Below the pieces are notes generated by a model. That model ran no database searches and was not told the DNA's origin. It was given only the letters and a program-made list of their open reading frames with translations. This document shows, piece after piece, positions 22,070-29,184 of a DNA stretch of 32,086 bases. The number at the start of each line of letters is the position of its first letter. Positions within the stretch are counted from its first letter, which is position 1. The position numbers and the translations under genes are program-made. This DNA is from Bacillaceae bacterium SAS-127 (lineage in GTDB: Bacteria > Bacillota > Bacilli > Bacillales > Domibacillaceae): the NCBI GenBank assembly GCA_002261155.1, contig NKXN01000075.1, positions 1 through 32,086 on the forward strand, in the 5' to 3' direction.

Positions 22070-22489
22070 ATGTTTCTTGAGCAGAAAACGATTTCTAGGA
22101 GTTTAGCAACTAGAATGCTAGAAGCCGCTGTGGATAAGGCGGAAGAGCTTGGGGTGGCTGTCAATGTGGCAGTTGTGGATAACGGCGGACATTTACTCGC
22201 TTTTACGAAAATGGATCACGCCCCATTGTTAAGTGCCGAAATTGCCCAAAACAAAGCGTACACAGCGGCGGCCTTCGGGTTGCCTACGCATGAGTGGTAT
22301 GAATTGATTAAAGATGAACCATCGTTAAAAACAGGCATTGTCCACACGAATCGTCTCACGGTTTTTGGTGGGGGATATCCGGTTCGTTGCGGTGATGCTC
22401 TTGCTGGAGGAATTGGCGTAAGCGGTGGAACGTTAGTGGAAGATCAAGCTTGTTGTGAAGCAGCCTTATCCCGCATTAACGGGCTGTAA
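22070..22489 (+). CDS. GlcG/HbpS family protein
   Basis: This encodes a 139-residue protein of the GlcG/HbpS family (PF03928). It has the usual start ISRSLATRMLEAAVDKAEELG, the strand VNVAVVDNGGHLLAF near residues 32-46, and the glycine-rich GGGYPVRCGDALAGGIGVSGG near 100-120. No signal peptide is seen, so it is cytoplasmic. HbpS of Streptomyces binds haem and responds to oxidative stress. Members are common in aromatic and aldehyde catabolic operons, where their job is unproven. AGGAGG lies before the ATG and the gap from the previous gene is 12 bases, so it is part of the operon. Possible roles include protecting the iron dioxygenase or binding a reactive intermediate. Confidence 0.85.
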   Translation: MFLEQKTISRSLATRMLEAAVDKAEELGVAVNVAVVDNGGHLLAFTKMDHAPLLSAEIAQNKAYTAAAFGLPTHEWYELIKDEPSLKTGIVHTNRLTVFGGGYPVRCGDALAGGIGVSGGTLVEDQACCEAALSRINGL

Positions 22490-22494
22490 GATCC

Positions 22495-22669
22495 AGCTCA
22501 ACATGAAAAAGCGCAGACGTGTAGGTGGGGATCAACAGCCCGTAAACGCCCGATTGGTTCGGGCCTGCAGGATGCAGGTTACAAAGGCATTGCAACAGGA
22601 CGTTGCGATTTTAGCCTTTGTTCCTCTTTTCATCAGTGAGGGATGAAGGAAACCCCCACTGATTGAAGT
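22495..22669 (+). ncRNA. Highly structured element inside the phenol operon (candidate orphan omega-RNA or IS200/IS605 right-end relic)
   Basis: Four strong hairpins stand in a row: 22548-22553/22559-22564; 22564-22569/22573-22578; 22581-22588/22614-22621 continuing inward as 22589-22596/22602-22609 (16 bp with one G-U); and 22632-22642/22653-22663 (ATCAGTG-GGG with CCC-CACTGAT). The last is followed closely by GAAGTTTCAC. A final C-rich hairpin followed by TTCAC is typical of right ends of TnpB-type elements. No tnpB gene or left end is present, so this would be a relic or an orphan guide-RNA-like scaffold. Alternatives are an operon attenuator or processing element. No T-tract terminator follows. 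It separates two genes that are otherwise tightly spaced in this operon. Confidence 0.4.
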
Positions 22670-22704
22670 TTCACCTTACTACAAATCAAGGAGGAGGTTA
22701 ACAG

Positions 22705-23619
22705 ATGAGTAGCATTGTGCGGATTGGACGATTGGAACTTAGAGTAATGGATTTGGAGGAATCGGTGAAATATTATACCGATATTATCGGCTTGCAGGAA
22801 ACAGGTCGCGATGGTGATCGCGTCTATTTAAAGGCATGGGATGAATACGATCACCACAGCATTATTTTACAAAAATCAGATTCAGCAGGCATGGATCATA
22901 TGGCGTTTAAAGTGAAGGATGTGTATGAGCTAGAGAAGCTGGAATTTAAAATTGAGCAATTTGGCTGTAAGTTGACTCGTATCCCACACAACACTCGGTT
23001 AGCGGAAGGGCAAGCGGTTCGATTTACGATTCCAACGGGGCATGAAGTGGAATTATACACAGAAATTGAACAAGTCGGATCAGGGACAGGGAACGTCAAC
23101 CCTCATCCTTGGCCAGATGGATTAAAAGGGATCGCTCCTCATCGTTTAGATCATGCGTTATTAACAGGGGATGATTTAGAATCGGCGACGCGCTTTTTTA
23201 CCGAAGTGCTTGATTTCCACCAAACAGAAAAAATCGTCACGGTTGATGGTGAAGTAATGCTCGGAAGCTTTCTAGCGGCGACGAATAAAGCGCATGATAT
23301 CGCCTTTGTCAAAGGTCCAGATGCGAAGTTCCATCATGCGGGATTTTATGTGGATAACTGGTATGAAGTGTTGAAAGCTGCGGATATTTTAACGAAAAAT
23401 GAAGTGCCGGTGGAGGTGACACCTACTCGTCACGGCATTACTCGTGGGCAGACGGTGTATTTCTTTGATCCATCGGGCAACCGCAATGAAGCCTTTGCAA
23501 GCGGTTATATTTCTTACTCTGATTTTCCAACGATTACGTGGACAGAAGACAAAATCGGTACAGGGATTTTCTATCATCGTCGTGAAATGCTCGAGTCGTT
23601 CTCGAAAGCATTAACGTAA
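22705..23619 (+). CDS. pheB: Catechol 2,3-dioxygenase (extradiol)
   Basis: This encodes a 304-residue Fe(II) enzyme that cleaves catechol next to its hydroxyls to give 2-hydroxymuconic semialdehyde. It has two vicinal-oxygen-chelate domains (about 5-120 and 145-270). The iron ligands are His150 (RLDHALL), His211 (FHHAGF) and Glu262 (NRNEAF); second-shell His197, His243 and Tyr252 are also present in the places expected from XylE. GGAGGAGG lies before the ATG. The gap upstream holds a structured element, while the next gene follows at 14 bases. The enzyme type is inactivated when its iron oxidises, which fits the XylT-like ferredoxin encoded at 28898. Confidence 0.95.
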   Translation: MSSIVRIGRLELRVMDLEESVKYYTDIIGLQETGRDGDRVYLKAWDEYDHHSIILQKSDSAGMDHMAFKVKDVYELEKLEFKIEQFGCKLTRIPHNTRLAEGQAVRFTIPTGHEVELYTEIEQVGSGTGNVNPHPWPDGLKGIAPHRLDHALLTGDDLESATRFFTEVLDFHQTEKIVTVDGEVMLGSFLAATNKAHDIAFVKGPDAKFHHAGFYVDNWYEVLKAADILTKNEVPVEVTPTRHGITRGQTVYFFDPSGNRNEAFASGYISYSDFPTITWTEDKIGTGIFYHRREMLESFSKALT

Positions 23620-23633
23620 AAGGAGGCAAAACG

Positions 23634-24398
23634 ATGACAGTTCAACAACGAGCGATTGCGCTGCTTGAGGCAGAAAAAACGAAGCAGCCGATCGACCCAT
23701 TTCCGCAGATGACGGTGGAGGAAGCGTATCATACACAATTAGCGCAAATTCGCCAAAAAGTCGAAGCGGGAGCGAAAGTAGTCGGCAAAAAAATTGGGTT
23801 AACGAGCAAGGTGATGCAAGAAATGTTTCAAGTGAATGAGCCAGATTACGGTCATTTACTCGATACAATGATGCATTTGGATGGAGAGGAAGTGTCTTTA
23901 GACAATTTTATTCAACCGAAGCTAGAATTTGAAATTGCCTTTGTGTTGAAAAAGGATTTGAAAGGACCAGGCGTGACGATGCTTGATGTTATTGACGCGA
24001 CTGATTATATTGTGCCAGCGATTGAAATCATTGATAGTCGCATTAAAGATTGGAACATTCGCTTTGAAGATACGGTTGCGGATAATGGTTCTTCTGCTGG
24101 GGCGATGATTGGTGGCAAGCCAACGAAAATCGACCAAGTTAACCTATCCTACATCGGGATGGCCGTTTATAAAAATGGCACATACTTCGATTCAGCCGCG
24201 GGTGCCGCAGTGATGGGGAATCCAGCGCGAGCAGTAGCATGGCTAGCGAATGCTCTCGGCGAATACGATATTTCTCTTCATGCTGGTGAAGTGATTTTAT
24301 CAGGGGCTTTATCAAAAGCAGTTCCGGTCGAAGCTGGTGATCAATGGACGGTTGAATTTGACCATATCGGCTCAGTATCCGCCACATTTCAATCATAG
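23634..24398 (+). CDS. dmpE: 2-Hydroxypenta-2,4-dienoate hydratase
   Basis: This encodes a 254-residue member of the FAH-like hydratase/decarboxylase family. It adds water to 2-hydroxypenta-2,4-dienoate to give 4-hydroxy-2-oxovalerate. Signature blocks are [11 protein letters not shown] (48-58), [12 protein letters not shown] (68-79), the metal-binding [19 protein letters not shown] and [11 protein letters not shown] near 130, and [17 protein letters not shown]. The GKKIG and DYG-LLDTM wording is that of hydratases (DmpE, XylJ), while the paralogue at 26323 has the decarboxylase wording. It follows pheB by 14 bases with AAAGGAGG upstream. In the homologous systems hydratase and decarboxylase form a complex, which is likely here. 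Confidence 0.9.
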   Translation: MTVQQRAIALLEAEKTKQPIDPFPQMTVEEAYHTQLAQIRQKVEAGAKVVGKKIGLTSKVMQEMFQVNEPDYGHLLDTMMHLDGEEVSLDNFIQPKLEFEIAFVLKKDLKGPGVTMLDVIDATDYIVPAIEIIDSRIKDWNIRFEDTVADNGSSAGAMIGGKPTKIDQVNLSYIGMAVYKNGTYFDSAAGAAVMGNPARAVAWLANALGEYDISLHAGEVILSGALSKAVPVEAGDQWTVEFDHIGSVSATFQS

Positions 24399-24409
24399 GG
24401 GGTGCAAGG

Positions 24410-25291
24410 ATGGCAAGGTGTAAAGTAGGTATCATCGGTTCTGGGAATATCGGAACCGATTTAATGTATAAAATTGAACGAAGTCAATATTTACAGATGA
24501 GTGTCATGGTCGGAATCGACCCCGAATCAGAGGGATTAAAACGAGCACATGAACGAGGGTATGAAACGATTGATTCAGGCATTGATGGATTGTTAGAAAG
24601 ACCGGAATTAGTCGATATCGTCTTTGATGCCACAACAGCTAAAGCTCATCGCGTCCACAGTGAAAAACTGATTGCTCTAGGAAAAAAAGTGATCGATTTA
24701 ACGCCTGCAGCGATTGGACCATTTACGGTGCCGCCAGTGAATCTTCAAGCTCATTTGTCGGAAGCAAACGTTAATATGGTCACTTGCGGTGGGCAAGCAA
24801 CGATTCCAATTGTAGCGGCCATTGGTCAAGCGGTGCCGGTTGACTATGCAGAAATTGTTGCAACGGTCGCAAGTAAAAGTGCAGGGCCAGGGACGAGAGC
24901 GAATATCGATGAGTTTACGCGTACGACATCGAAAGCGATCGAACAGGTCGGCGGAGCGAAAAAGGGAAAAGCGATTATTATTTTAAATCCGGCAGAACCG
25001 CCGATTATTATGCGCGATACGATCCATGCCTTAGTGGCAGAGGAAGGAAGAGAAGTGGAAATCATCGCTTCGATTGAACAAATGATTGAGACGGTGCAGC
25101 AATATGTACCAGGTTATCGCATGCGTGGAAAACCGCAAATTGAAGGCAAAAAGGTAACCGTTTTTATTGAAGTAGAAGGGGCTGGTGATTTCTTCCCTCC
25201 TTATTCAGGAAACTTAGATATTATGACAGCCGCGGCCGCTAAAGTGGGCGATGAGATTGCTAAGCAGTTGACAGCTGCCATGTTGAAGTAG
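24410..25291 (+). CDS. dmpF: Acetaldehyde dehydrogenase (acylating)
   Basis: This encodes a 293-residue enzyme that oxidises acetaldehyde with NAD+ and CoA to acetyl-CoA. The Rossmann motif is [12 protein letters not shown] (7-18) and the catalytic cysteine is Cys126 in [12 protein letters not shown]. The rest has the DmpF/MhpF pattern ([18 protein letters not shown] near 148-165; [10 protein letters not shown] near 194). It forms a channelled complex with the aldolase of the next gene, so toxic acetaldehyde is not released. The GGGGG site overlaps the end of the hydratase gene, and the aldolase start is nine bases after its stop, in keeping with co-assembly. Confidence 0.95.
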   Translation: MARCKVGIIGSGNIGTDLMYKIERSQYLQMSVMVGIDPESEGLKRAHERGYETIDSGIDGLLERPELVDIVFDATTAKAHRVHSEKLIALGKKVIDLTPAAIGPFTVPPVNLQAHLSEANVNMVTCGGQATIPIVAAIGQAVPVDYAEIVATVASKSAGPGTRANIDEFTRTTSKAIEQVGGAKKGKAIIILNPAEPPIIMRDTIHALVAEEGREVEIIASIEQMIETVQQYVPGYRMRGKPQIEGKKVTVFIEVEGAGDFFPPYSGNLDIMTAAAAKVGDEIAKQLTAAMLK

Positions 25292-25300
25292 AGGAGGAGA

Positions 25301-26311
25301 ATGATGAAAAAAAGAGACATCGAACTAGTAGACGTCACGTTAAGAGATGGCAGTCATGCGATGCGCCATGCGTTTACCGAGGAGCAAGTACGAGCGACAG
25401 CAAAGGGACTCGATCAAGCGGGCATCCGCTACTTTGAAGTATCACATGGCGATGGATTAGGTGGTTCTTCCTTGCAGTACGGATTTTCTAAAGTCGATGA
25501 ATTGAAGCTGATTGAAGCGGCAGCTGACGAATGCAAGCAGGCGGAAGTGTCTGTGTTGCTTTTACCAGGGATCGGGTTGAAAGAGGATTTGCAGGAGGCT
25601 GTGAAAGCCGGAGCGAAAATGGTTCGTGTCGCGACGCATGTGACGGAAGCAGATGTCGCCCGTCAACATATTCAGCTCGGTCGTGAACTCGGATTGAAAA
25701 CGGTCGGTTTCTTAATGATGGCTCATATGGCGCCGGTGGAAAAGCTAGTGGAGCAAGCGAAACTATTTGAAAGCTATGGGGCTGAAATTGTCTATGCAAC
25801 AGATTCGGCTGGAGCGCTTCTTCCTCATGAAGTGAAAGAGCGGATTGGAGCTTTAAGGGATGCTCTTCAATGCGACATCGGCTTCCATGGACATAATAAT
25901 TTATCGATGGCGATGGCGAATACCGTAGCCGCTGTAGAAGAGGGCGCCACGTATGTGGATGGGAGTTTGCGCTGTCTTGGAGCGGGCAGTGGTAATACGC
26001 AAACCGAAGTGATGGCAGCTGTATTTGATCGCATGAATATTGAAACAGGAGTTGATCTATATAAAGTAATGGATGTCGCCAATGAAGTAGTCGCTCCGTT
26101 TATGCCTCGACCGCAAGAAATCACGGGCTCTAGCTTAATTATGGGCTATTCCGGTGTGTACTCTAGTTTTCTACTACACACAAATGAAGCGGCACGCAAA
26201 TTCAACGTCGATGAACGAGATATTTTAGTCGAGCTTGGCCGTATGCAAGCAATCGGCGGTCAAGAGGATTTAATTTATGATATCGCCGCTCAAATTGCGG
26301 CTACGAAATAG
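25301..26311 (+). CDS. dmpG: 4-Hydroxy-2-oxovalerate aldolase
   Basis: This encodes a 336-residue DRE-TIM metallolyase that splits 4-hydroxy-2-oxovalerate into pyruvate and acetaldehyde. The DRE-type motif is VTLRDGSHAMRH (12-23). The metal-binding His pair is in GFHGHNN near residue 195, and GSLRCLGAGSGNTQTE follows near 220. The C-terminal helical domain (from about 270), which contacts DmpF, is present. Two ATGs stand in tandem, at 25301 and 25304; GAGGAGGAG precedes both and the second has slightly better spacing. It is the physical partner of the preceding dehydrogenase. Confidence 0.95.
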   Translation: MMKKRDIELVDVTLRDGSHAMRHAFTEEQVRATAKGLDQAGIRYFEVSHGDGLGGSSLQYGFSKVDELKLIEAAADECKQAEVSVLLLPGIGLKEDLQEAVKAGAKMVRVATHVTEADVARQHIQLGRELGLKTVGFLMMAHMAPVEKLVEQAKLFESYGAEIVYATDSAGALLPHEVKERIGALRDALQCDIGFHGHNNLSMAMANTVAAVEEGATYVDGSLRCLGAGSGNTQTEVMAAVFDRMNIETGVDLYKVMDVANEVVAPFMPRPQEITGSSLIMGYSGVYSSFLLHTNEAARKFNVDERDILVELGRMQAIGGQEDLIYDIAAQIAATK

Positions 26312-26322
26312 GGGGGAAATAA

Positions 26323-27120
26323 ATGAAATCTGTAACCGCTGAATGGATGGATCAAGTAGCAGAAGAGTTATTTGAAGCGGAAAGTCAAGCACAAGAAGTC
26401 GATAAAATGACCGCTCGCTTTCTAGAATTAAACGCTGAAAATGCTTATGAGATTCAAAGAAAACTAATCAAGCTGAAAGAAGAAAGAGAACAAACGAGAC
26501 GTTCCGGATATAAATTAGGATTAACGAGCCGAGCGAAGCAAGAAATGATGGGCGTCCATGAACCTACATATGGCGTCCTGTTAGAAAATATGCAGCTATT
26601 GGAAGGAGAACAAGTCTCGGTCGCTCCGTTTATTCACGCCAAAATCGAGCCGGAAATTGCCTTCGTTTTTGATAAAGAAGTAAAGGGCTCTGCGATCACG
26701 ACAGCGGCGATTTTAGAGGCGACGGCGTATATTGCTCCAGCGATGGAGATTATTGATAGTCGTTATCGTCATTTTAATTTTACGCTTGCAGATGTGATCG
26801 CTGATAATTCCTCCTCTTCTCGCTACATTTTCGGTGAAAAACTGTATCGCCCGATTGATGTGGATTTGCGGTTAATGGGGATGGTGTTTAAGAAGAATGG
26901 TGAAATCGAGTCGACGAGTGCCGGGGCTTCCGTGATGGGGCATCCAGCGCGCGCCGTTGCGTGGATGGCGAATAAATTAGCGGCAACAGGCCAATCGATT
27001 CAAGCGGGAGATGTTGTGCTGTCGGGTGCTTTAGCGGGAGCGGTAACGATTGCTCCGGGCGATCATTTCTCCGTTCACTTTGATGGGATTGGGTCATTAG
27101 ACATTACATTTAAGGAGTGA
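26323..27120 (+). CDS. dmpH: 4-Oxalocrotonate decarboxylase
   Basis: This encodes a 265-residue paralogue of the hydratase in the same operon. It removes CO2 from the keto form of 4-oxalocrotonate to give 2-hydroxypenta-2,4-dienoate. It has the decarboxylase-type blocks YKLGLTSRAKQEMMGVHEPTYG (about 65-86, written here without its last residues in other members), the metal-binding AKIEPEIAFVF near 106-116, and GASVMGHPARAVAWMAN. The N-terminal extension of about 45 residues is helical and longer than in the hydratase. AGGGGGG stands before the ATG. It lies directly before the tautomerase, whose product it uses. The two paralogues are distinguished by motif wording; a swap of roles is unlikely. 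Confidence 0.88.
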   Translation: MKSVTAEWMDQVAEELFEAESQAQEVDKMTARFLELNAENAYEIQRKLIKLKEEREQTRRSGYKLGLTSRAKQEMMGVHEPTYGVLLENMQLLEGEQVSVAPFIHAKIEPEIAFVFDKEVKGSAITTAAILEATAYIAPAMEIIDSRYRHFNFTLADVIADNSSSSRYIFGEKLYRPIDVDLRLMGMVFKKNGEIESTSAGASVMGHPARAVAWMANKLAATGQSIQAGDVVLSGALAGAVTIAPGDHFSVHFDGIGSLDITFKE

Positions 27121-27125
27121 AAAAA

Positions 27126-27329
27126 ATGCCCTTCATTCAAGTGAATATATTGCAAGGTCGTCCGCCTGAAAAAAAAGAGCGGCTCATTGAAGAAGTGACA
27201 TGGAAAGTGGCAGAGGTTTTGGAATGTCCACAAGAGACGATTCGCGTAATGATTAATGAAATGCCGCCGGAGCATTGGGGCATTGCTGGTGAATCGGTGA
27301 AAAAGCGACGGGAAAAGGAGGAACAGTGA
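27126..27329 (+). CDS. dmpI: 4-Oxalocrotonate tautomerase
   Basis: This encodes a 67-residue protein, 66 after Met removal, that interconverts the enol and keto forms of 4-oxalocrotonate. The general base is the amino-terminal Pro1 (PFIQVNILQGR). Arg11 and Arg39 (IRV) are in their standard places. Position 50, normally Phe in Pseudomonas enzymes, is Trp here (EHWGIAG). The ATG at 27126 is required so that Pro becomes the N-terminus; the in-frame GTG at 27117 lies inside the ribosome site AAGGAGTG and is rejected. The stop codon directly abuts the ATG of the dehydrogenase gene. The charged tail KKRREKEEQ is slightly longer than usual. Confidence 0.93.
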   Translation: MPFIQVNILQGRPPEKKERLIEEVTWKVAEVLECPQETIRVMINEMPPEHWGIAGESVKKRREKEEQ

Positions 27330-28805
27330 ATGGAGAACGTACAAACGAAAGTGAAGGAAGTTAAGCTGTTCATTGATGGCGAGTATGTGGAATCAGGAAG
27401 CGGTTCGCTGTTTGAAGTGAAAAATCCAGCGACGCAGCAAGTGATCGCTCGCGTGCATGAAGCGACAAAGGAAGATGTCGATCGCGCGTGTCGTGCCGCT
27501 CGCCGTGCCTTTGAAGAAGGACCTTGGCGAACGATGCCACTAGCCGAACGCTGTGCGAAAATTCGCCGGATGGCAGAAATTATTATCGAAAGAAAAGAAG
27601 AGTTAGCTCGTTTAGAGGCGTTAGATGTGGGTAAGCCTTATCCTGTTGCTTTGGAAAGAGAAATTCCACGCGCCGCGCACAACCTTAGCTTTTTCGCTGA
27701 TTTTATGGAGCAGCAAGGCGGAGAAGTGTATCCGATGGGGGAAGAATATTTAAACTATACGCGCTATGAGCCAGTCGGCGTGGCGGCACTGATTACGCCG
27801 TGGAACTTGCCGTTTATGTTAACGACGTGGAAATTAGGGCCGTGTCTTGCCGCTGGGAATACAGCGGTCATTAAACCAGCGGAAATTACGCCGATGACGG
27901 TGTCTCTTCTTGGAGAAATCGCTAAAGAAGCGGGCATTCCAGATGGTGTGATCAATGTCGTACAAGGCTTCGGCCCAGGATCAGCCGGAGAATTTATGAC
28001 GACGCATCCAGAAGTTGATCTCATTTCTTTTACTGGTGAAACATCAACAGGGAAAGCGATTATGAAAAATGGCGCCGATTCATTGAAGAAGGTTGCTTTC
28101 GAGCTTGGGGGAAAAGCGGCGAATATCGTCTTTGAAGATGCCAATTTAGACAAAGCGATTCCCGTTTCGATCCAAGCAGCCTTTTTAAACTCTGGGCAAG
28201 TGTGCCTCGCAGGATCAAGAATTTTAGTGCAACGCTCGATTTTCAAGGAATTTGTCGATCGTTTTAAAGAGGCGGCTCTCGCGTTAAAAGTCGGTGATCC
28301 ACAAGATGCGGCCACGAATATGGGCCCAGTTGTGAGCGAGGAGCATTATCGTAAAGTGACGAGTTATTTAGACATTGCCAAGGAAGAAAATGCCGAGCTT
28401 GTTTGTGGCGGCGCGCGCCCTGAACTGCCGGATGATTTAAAAGATGGCTATTATTTAGAGCCAACCGTTTATATTCAAGAAAATCCGCAAGCACGCATTT
28501 GTCAGGAGGAAATTTTCGGCCCGATCGTAACGCTTATTCCATTTGATACAGAAGAAGAAGCACTGGAAATTGCCAACAACACCGATTACGGATTAAACGG
28601 CGTCGTCTGGACAGATAATTTACAGCGAGCTCATCGAATTTCTCATCACGTTCGCGCCGGCACGATTTGGGTTAACTGCTGGTTTGTTCGCGATTTACGT
28701 GCTCCATTTGGTGGGTTTAAAAAGAGCGGCATCGGTCGTGAAGGTGGTCATCATAGTTTGGAGTTTTTCTCAGAAGCGAAGAATATTTGTATTGCACTAC
28801 AATAG
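27330..28805 (+). CDS. dmpC: 2-Hydroxymuconic semialdehyde dehydrogenase
   Basis: This encodes a 491-residue NAD+-dependent aldehyde dehydrogenase that oxidises the ring-cleavage product to 4-oxalocrotonate. Catalytic residues are Cys292 (NSGQVCLAGSR), Glu258 (FELGGK) and Asn159 (TPWNLPF), with the NAD motif FTGETSTGK (234-242). Family wording (YTRYEPVG, WVNCWFVRDLRAPFGGFKKSGIGREGG) is that of XylG/DmpC rather than betaine or succinic semialdehyde enzymes. It is the last gene of the main operon, abutting the tautomerase stop (TGAATG), and a hairpin follows. Since no hydrolase of the XylF type is present, this is the only route from the ring-cleavage product. Confidence 0.93.
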   Translation: MENVQTKVKEVKLFIDGEYVESGSGSLFEVKNPATQQVIARVHEATKEDVDRACRAARRAFEEGPWRTMPLAERCAKIRRMAEIIIERKEELARLEALDVGKPYPVALEREIPRAAHNLSFFADFMEQQGGEVYPMGEEYLNYTRYEPVGVAALITPWNLPFMLTTWKLGPCLAAGNTAVIKPAEITPMTVSLLGEIAKEAGIPDGVINVVQGFGPGSAGEFMTTHPEVDLISFTGETSTGKAIMKNGADSLKKVAFELGGKAANIVFEDANLDKAIPVSIQAAFLNSGQVCLAGSRILVQRSIFKEFVDRFKEAALALKVGDPQDAATNMGPVVSEEHYRKVTSYLDIAKEENAELVCGGARPELPDDLKDGYYLEPTVYIQENPQARICQEEIFGPIVTLIPFDTEEEALEIANNTDYGLNGVVWTDNLQRAHRISHHVRAGTIWVNCWFVRDLRAPFGGFKKSGIGREGGHHSLEFFSEAKNICIALQ

Positions 28806-28811
28806 AAAGAG

Positions 28812-28853
28812 TGAGCAAAGTGTCGAAAAGCACTTTGCTCATTCGTTATTTTT
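28812..28853 (+). terminator. Terminator after the phenol operon
   Basis: TGAGCAAAGTG (28812-28822) pairs with CACTTTGCTCA (28831-28841), a perfect 11-bp stem, followed by TTCGTTATTTTTTG. The broken T tract suggests partial read-through to the ferredoxin and regulator genes. Confidence 0.7.
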
Positions 28854-28897
28854 TGAATATTCCGTAATAATCAATTAAAATAAAGAGGTGGTTATTT

Positions 28898-29158
28898 TTG
28901 AAAGCGTTTACTAAAAATTTTACCGTTCAGTGTCACGACACAGAATCGTTATTAAAGACGGCTTTGAAGCAGCAAGTGAATATTCCTTACGCTTGTACAA
29001 AAGGTGGGTGCGGTATGTGTAAAGTGAAAATCACAGATGGGCAATTTCGCCTGGGTCTATGCTCCAAGCGTGCTTTAACCGATGAGGAACGGGCAGCAGG
29101 CTATGTGCTTGCTTGTCAAACGTATCCACAAAGCAACACGACAATCATCCTTGCCTGA
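28898..29158 (+). CDS. XylT-like plant-type [2Fe-2S] ferredoxin
   Basis: This encodes an 86-residue ferredoxin with cluster ligands Cys33, Cys38, Cys41 and Cys73 (CTKGGCGMC, then LACQ). Beyond the ligands it has the special wording of XylT/DmpQ/NahT ferredoxins: GQFRLGLCSKRALTDEERAAGYVLACQTYPQSNTTI broken across residues 48-83, matching the G-x-(Y/F)-R-x-G-x-(M/C)-S-(R/K) and LACQ-x-(F/Y)-P blocks. XylT reduces the oxidised iron of catechol 2,3-dioxygenase and so revives the enzyme; the same job is inferred here for PheB. The TTG start at 28898 has AGAGGTGG upstream. It sits between the operon terminator and the regulator. No ferredoxin reductase gene is nearby. Confidence 0.88.
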   Translation: MKAFTKNFTVQCHDTESLLKTALKQQVNIPYACTKGGCGMCKVKITDGQFRLGLCSKRALTDEERAAGYVLACQTYPQSNTTIILA

Positions 29159-29184
29159 AAATATGAATAGGAAAAGGTGAGATC

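Noticed and set aside
22506-22646. 63-codon frame (start near 22455) through the structured segment as a TnpB tail
   Set aside because: The translation shows no CxxC zinc finger or RuvC motif; the hairpin structure explains the segment better than a protein.
27764-28315. 183-codon antisense frame inside the dehydrogenase gene
   Set aside because: It lies wholly within a well-supported gene, and such antisense openings are expected in its codon usage.
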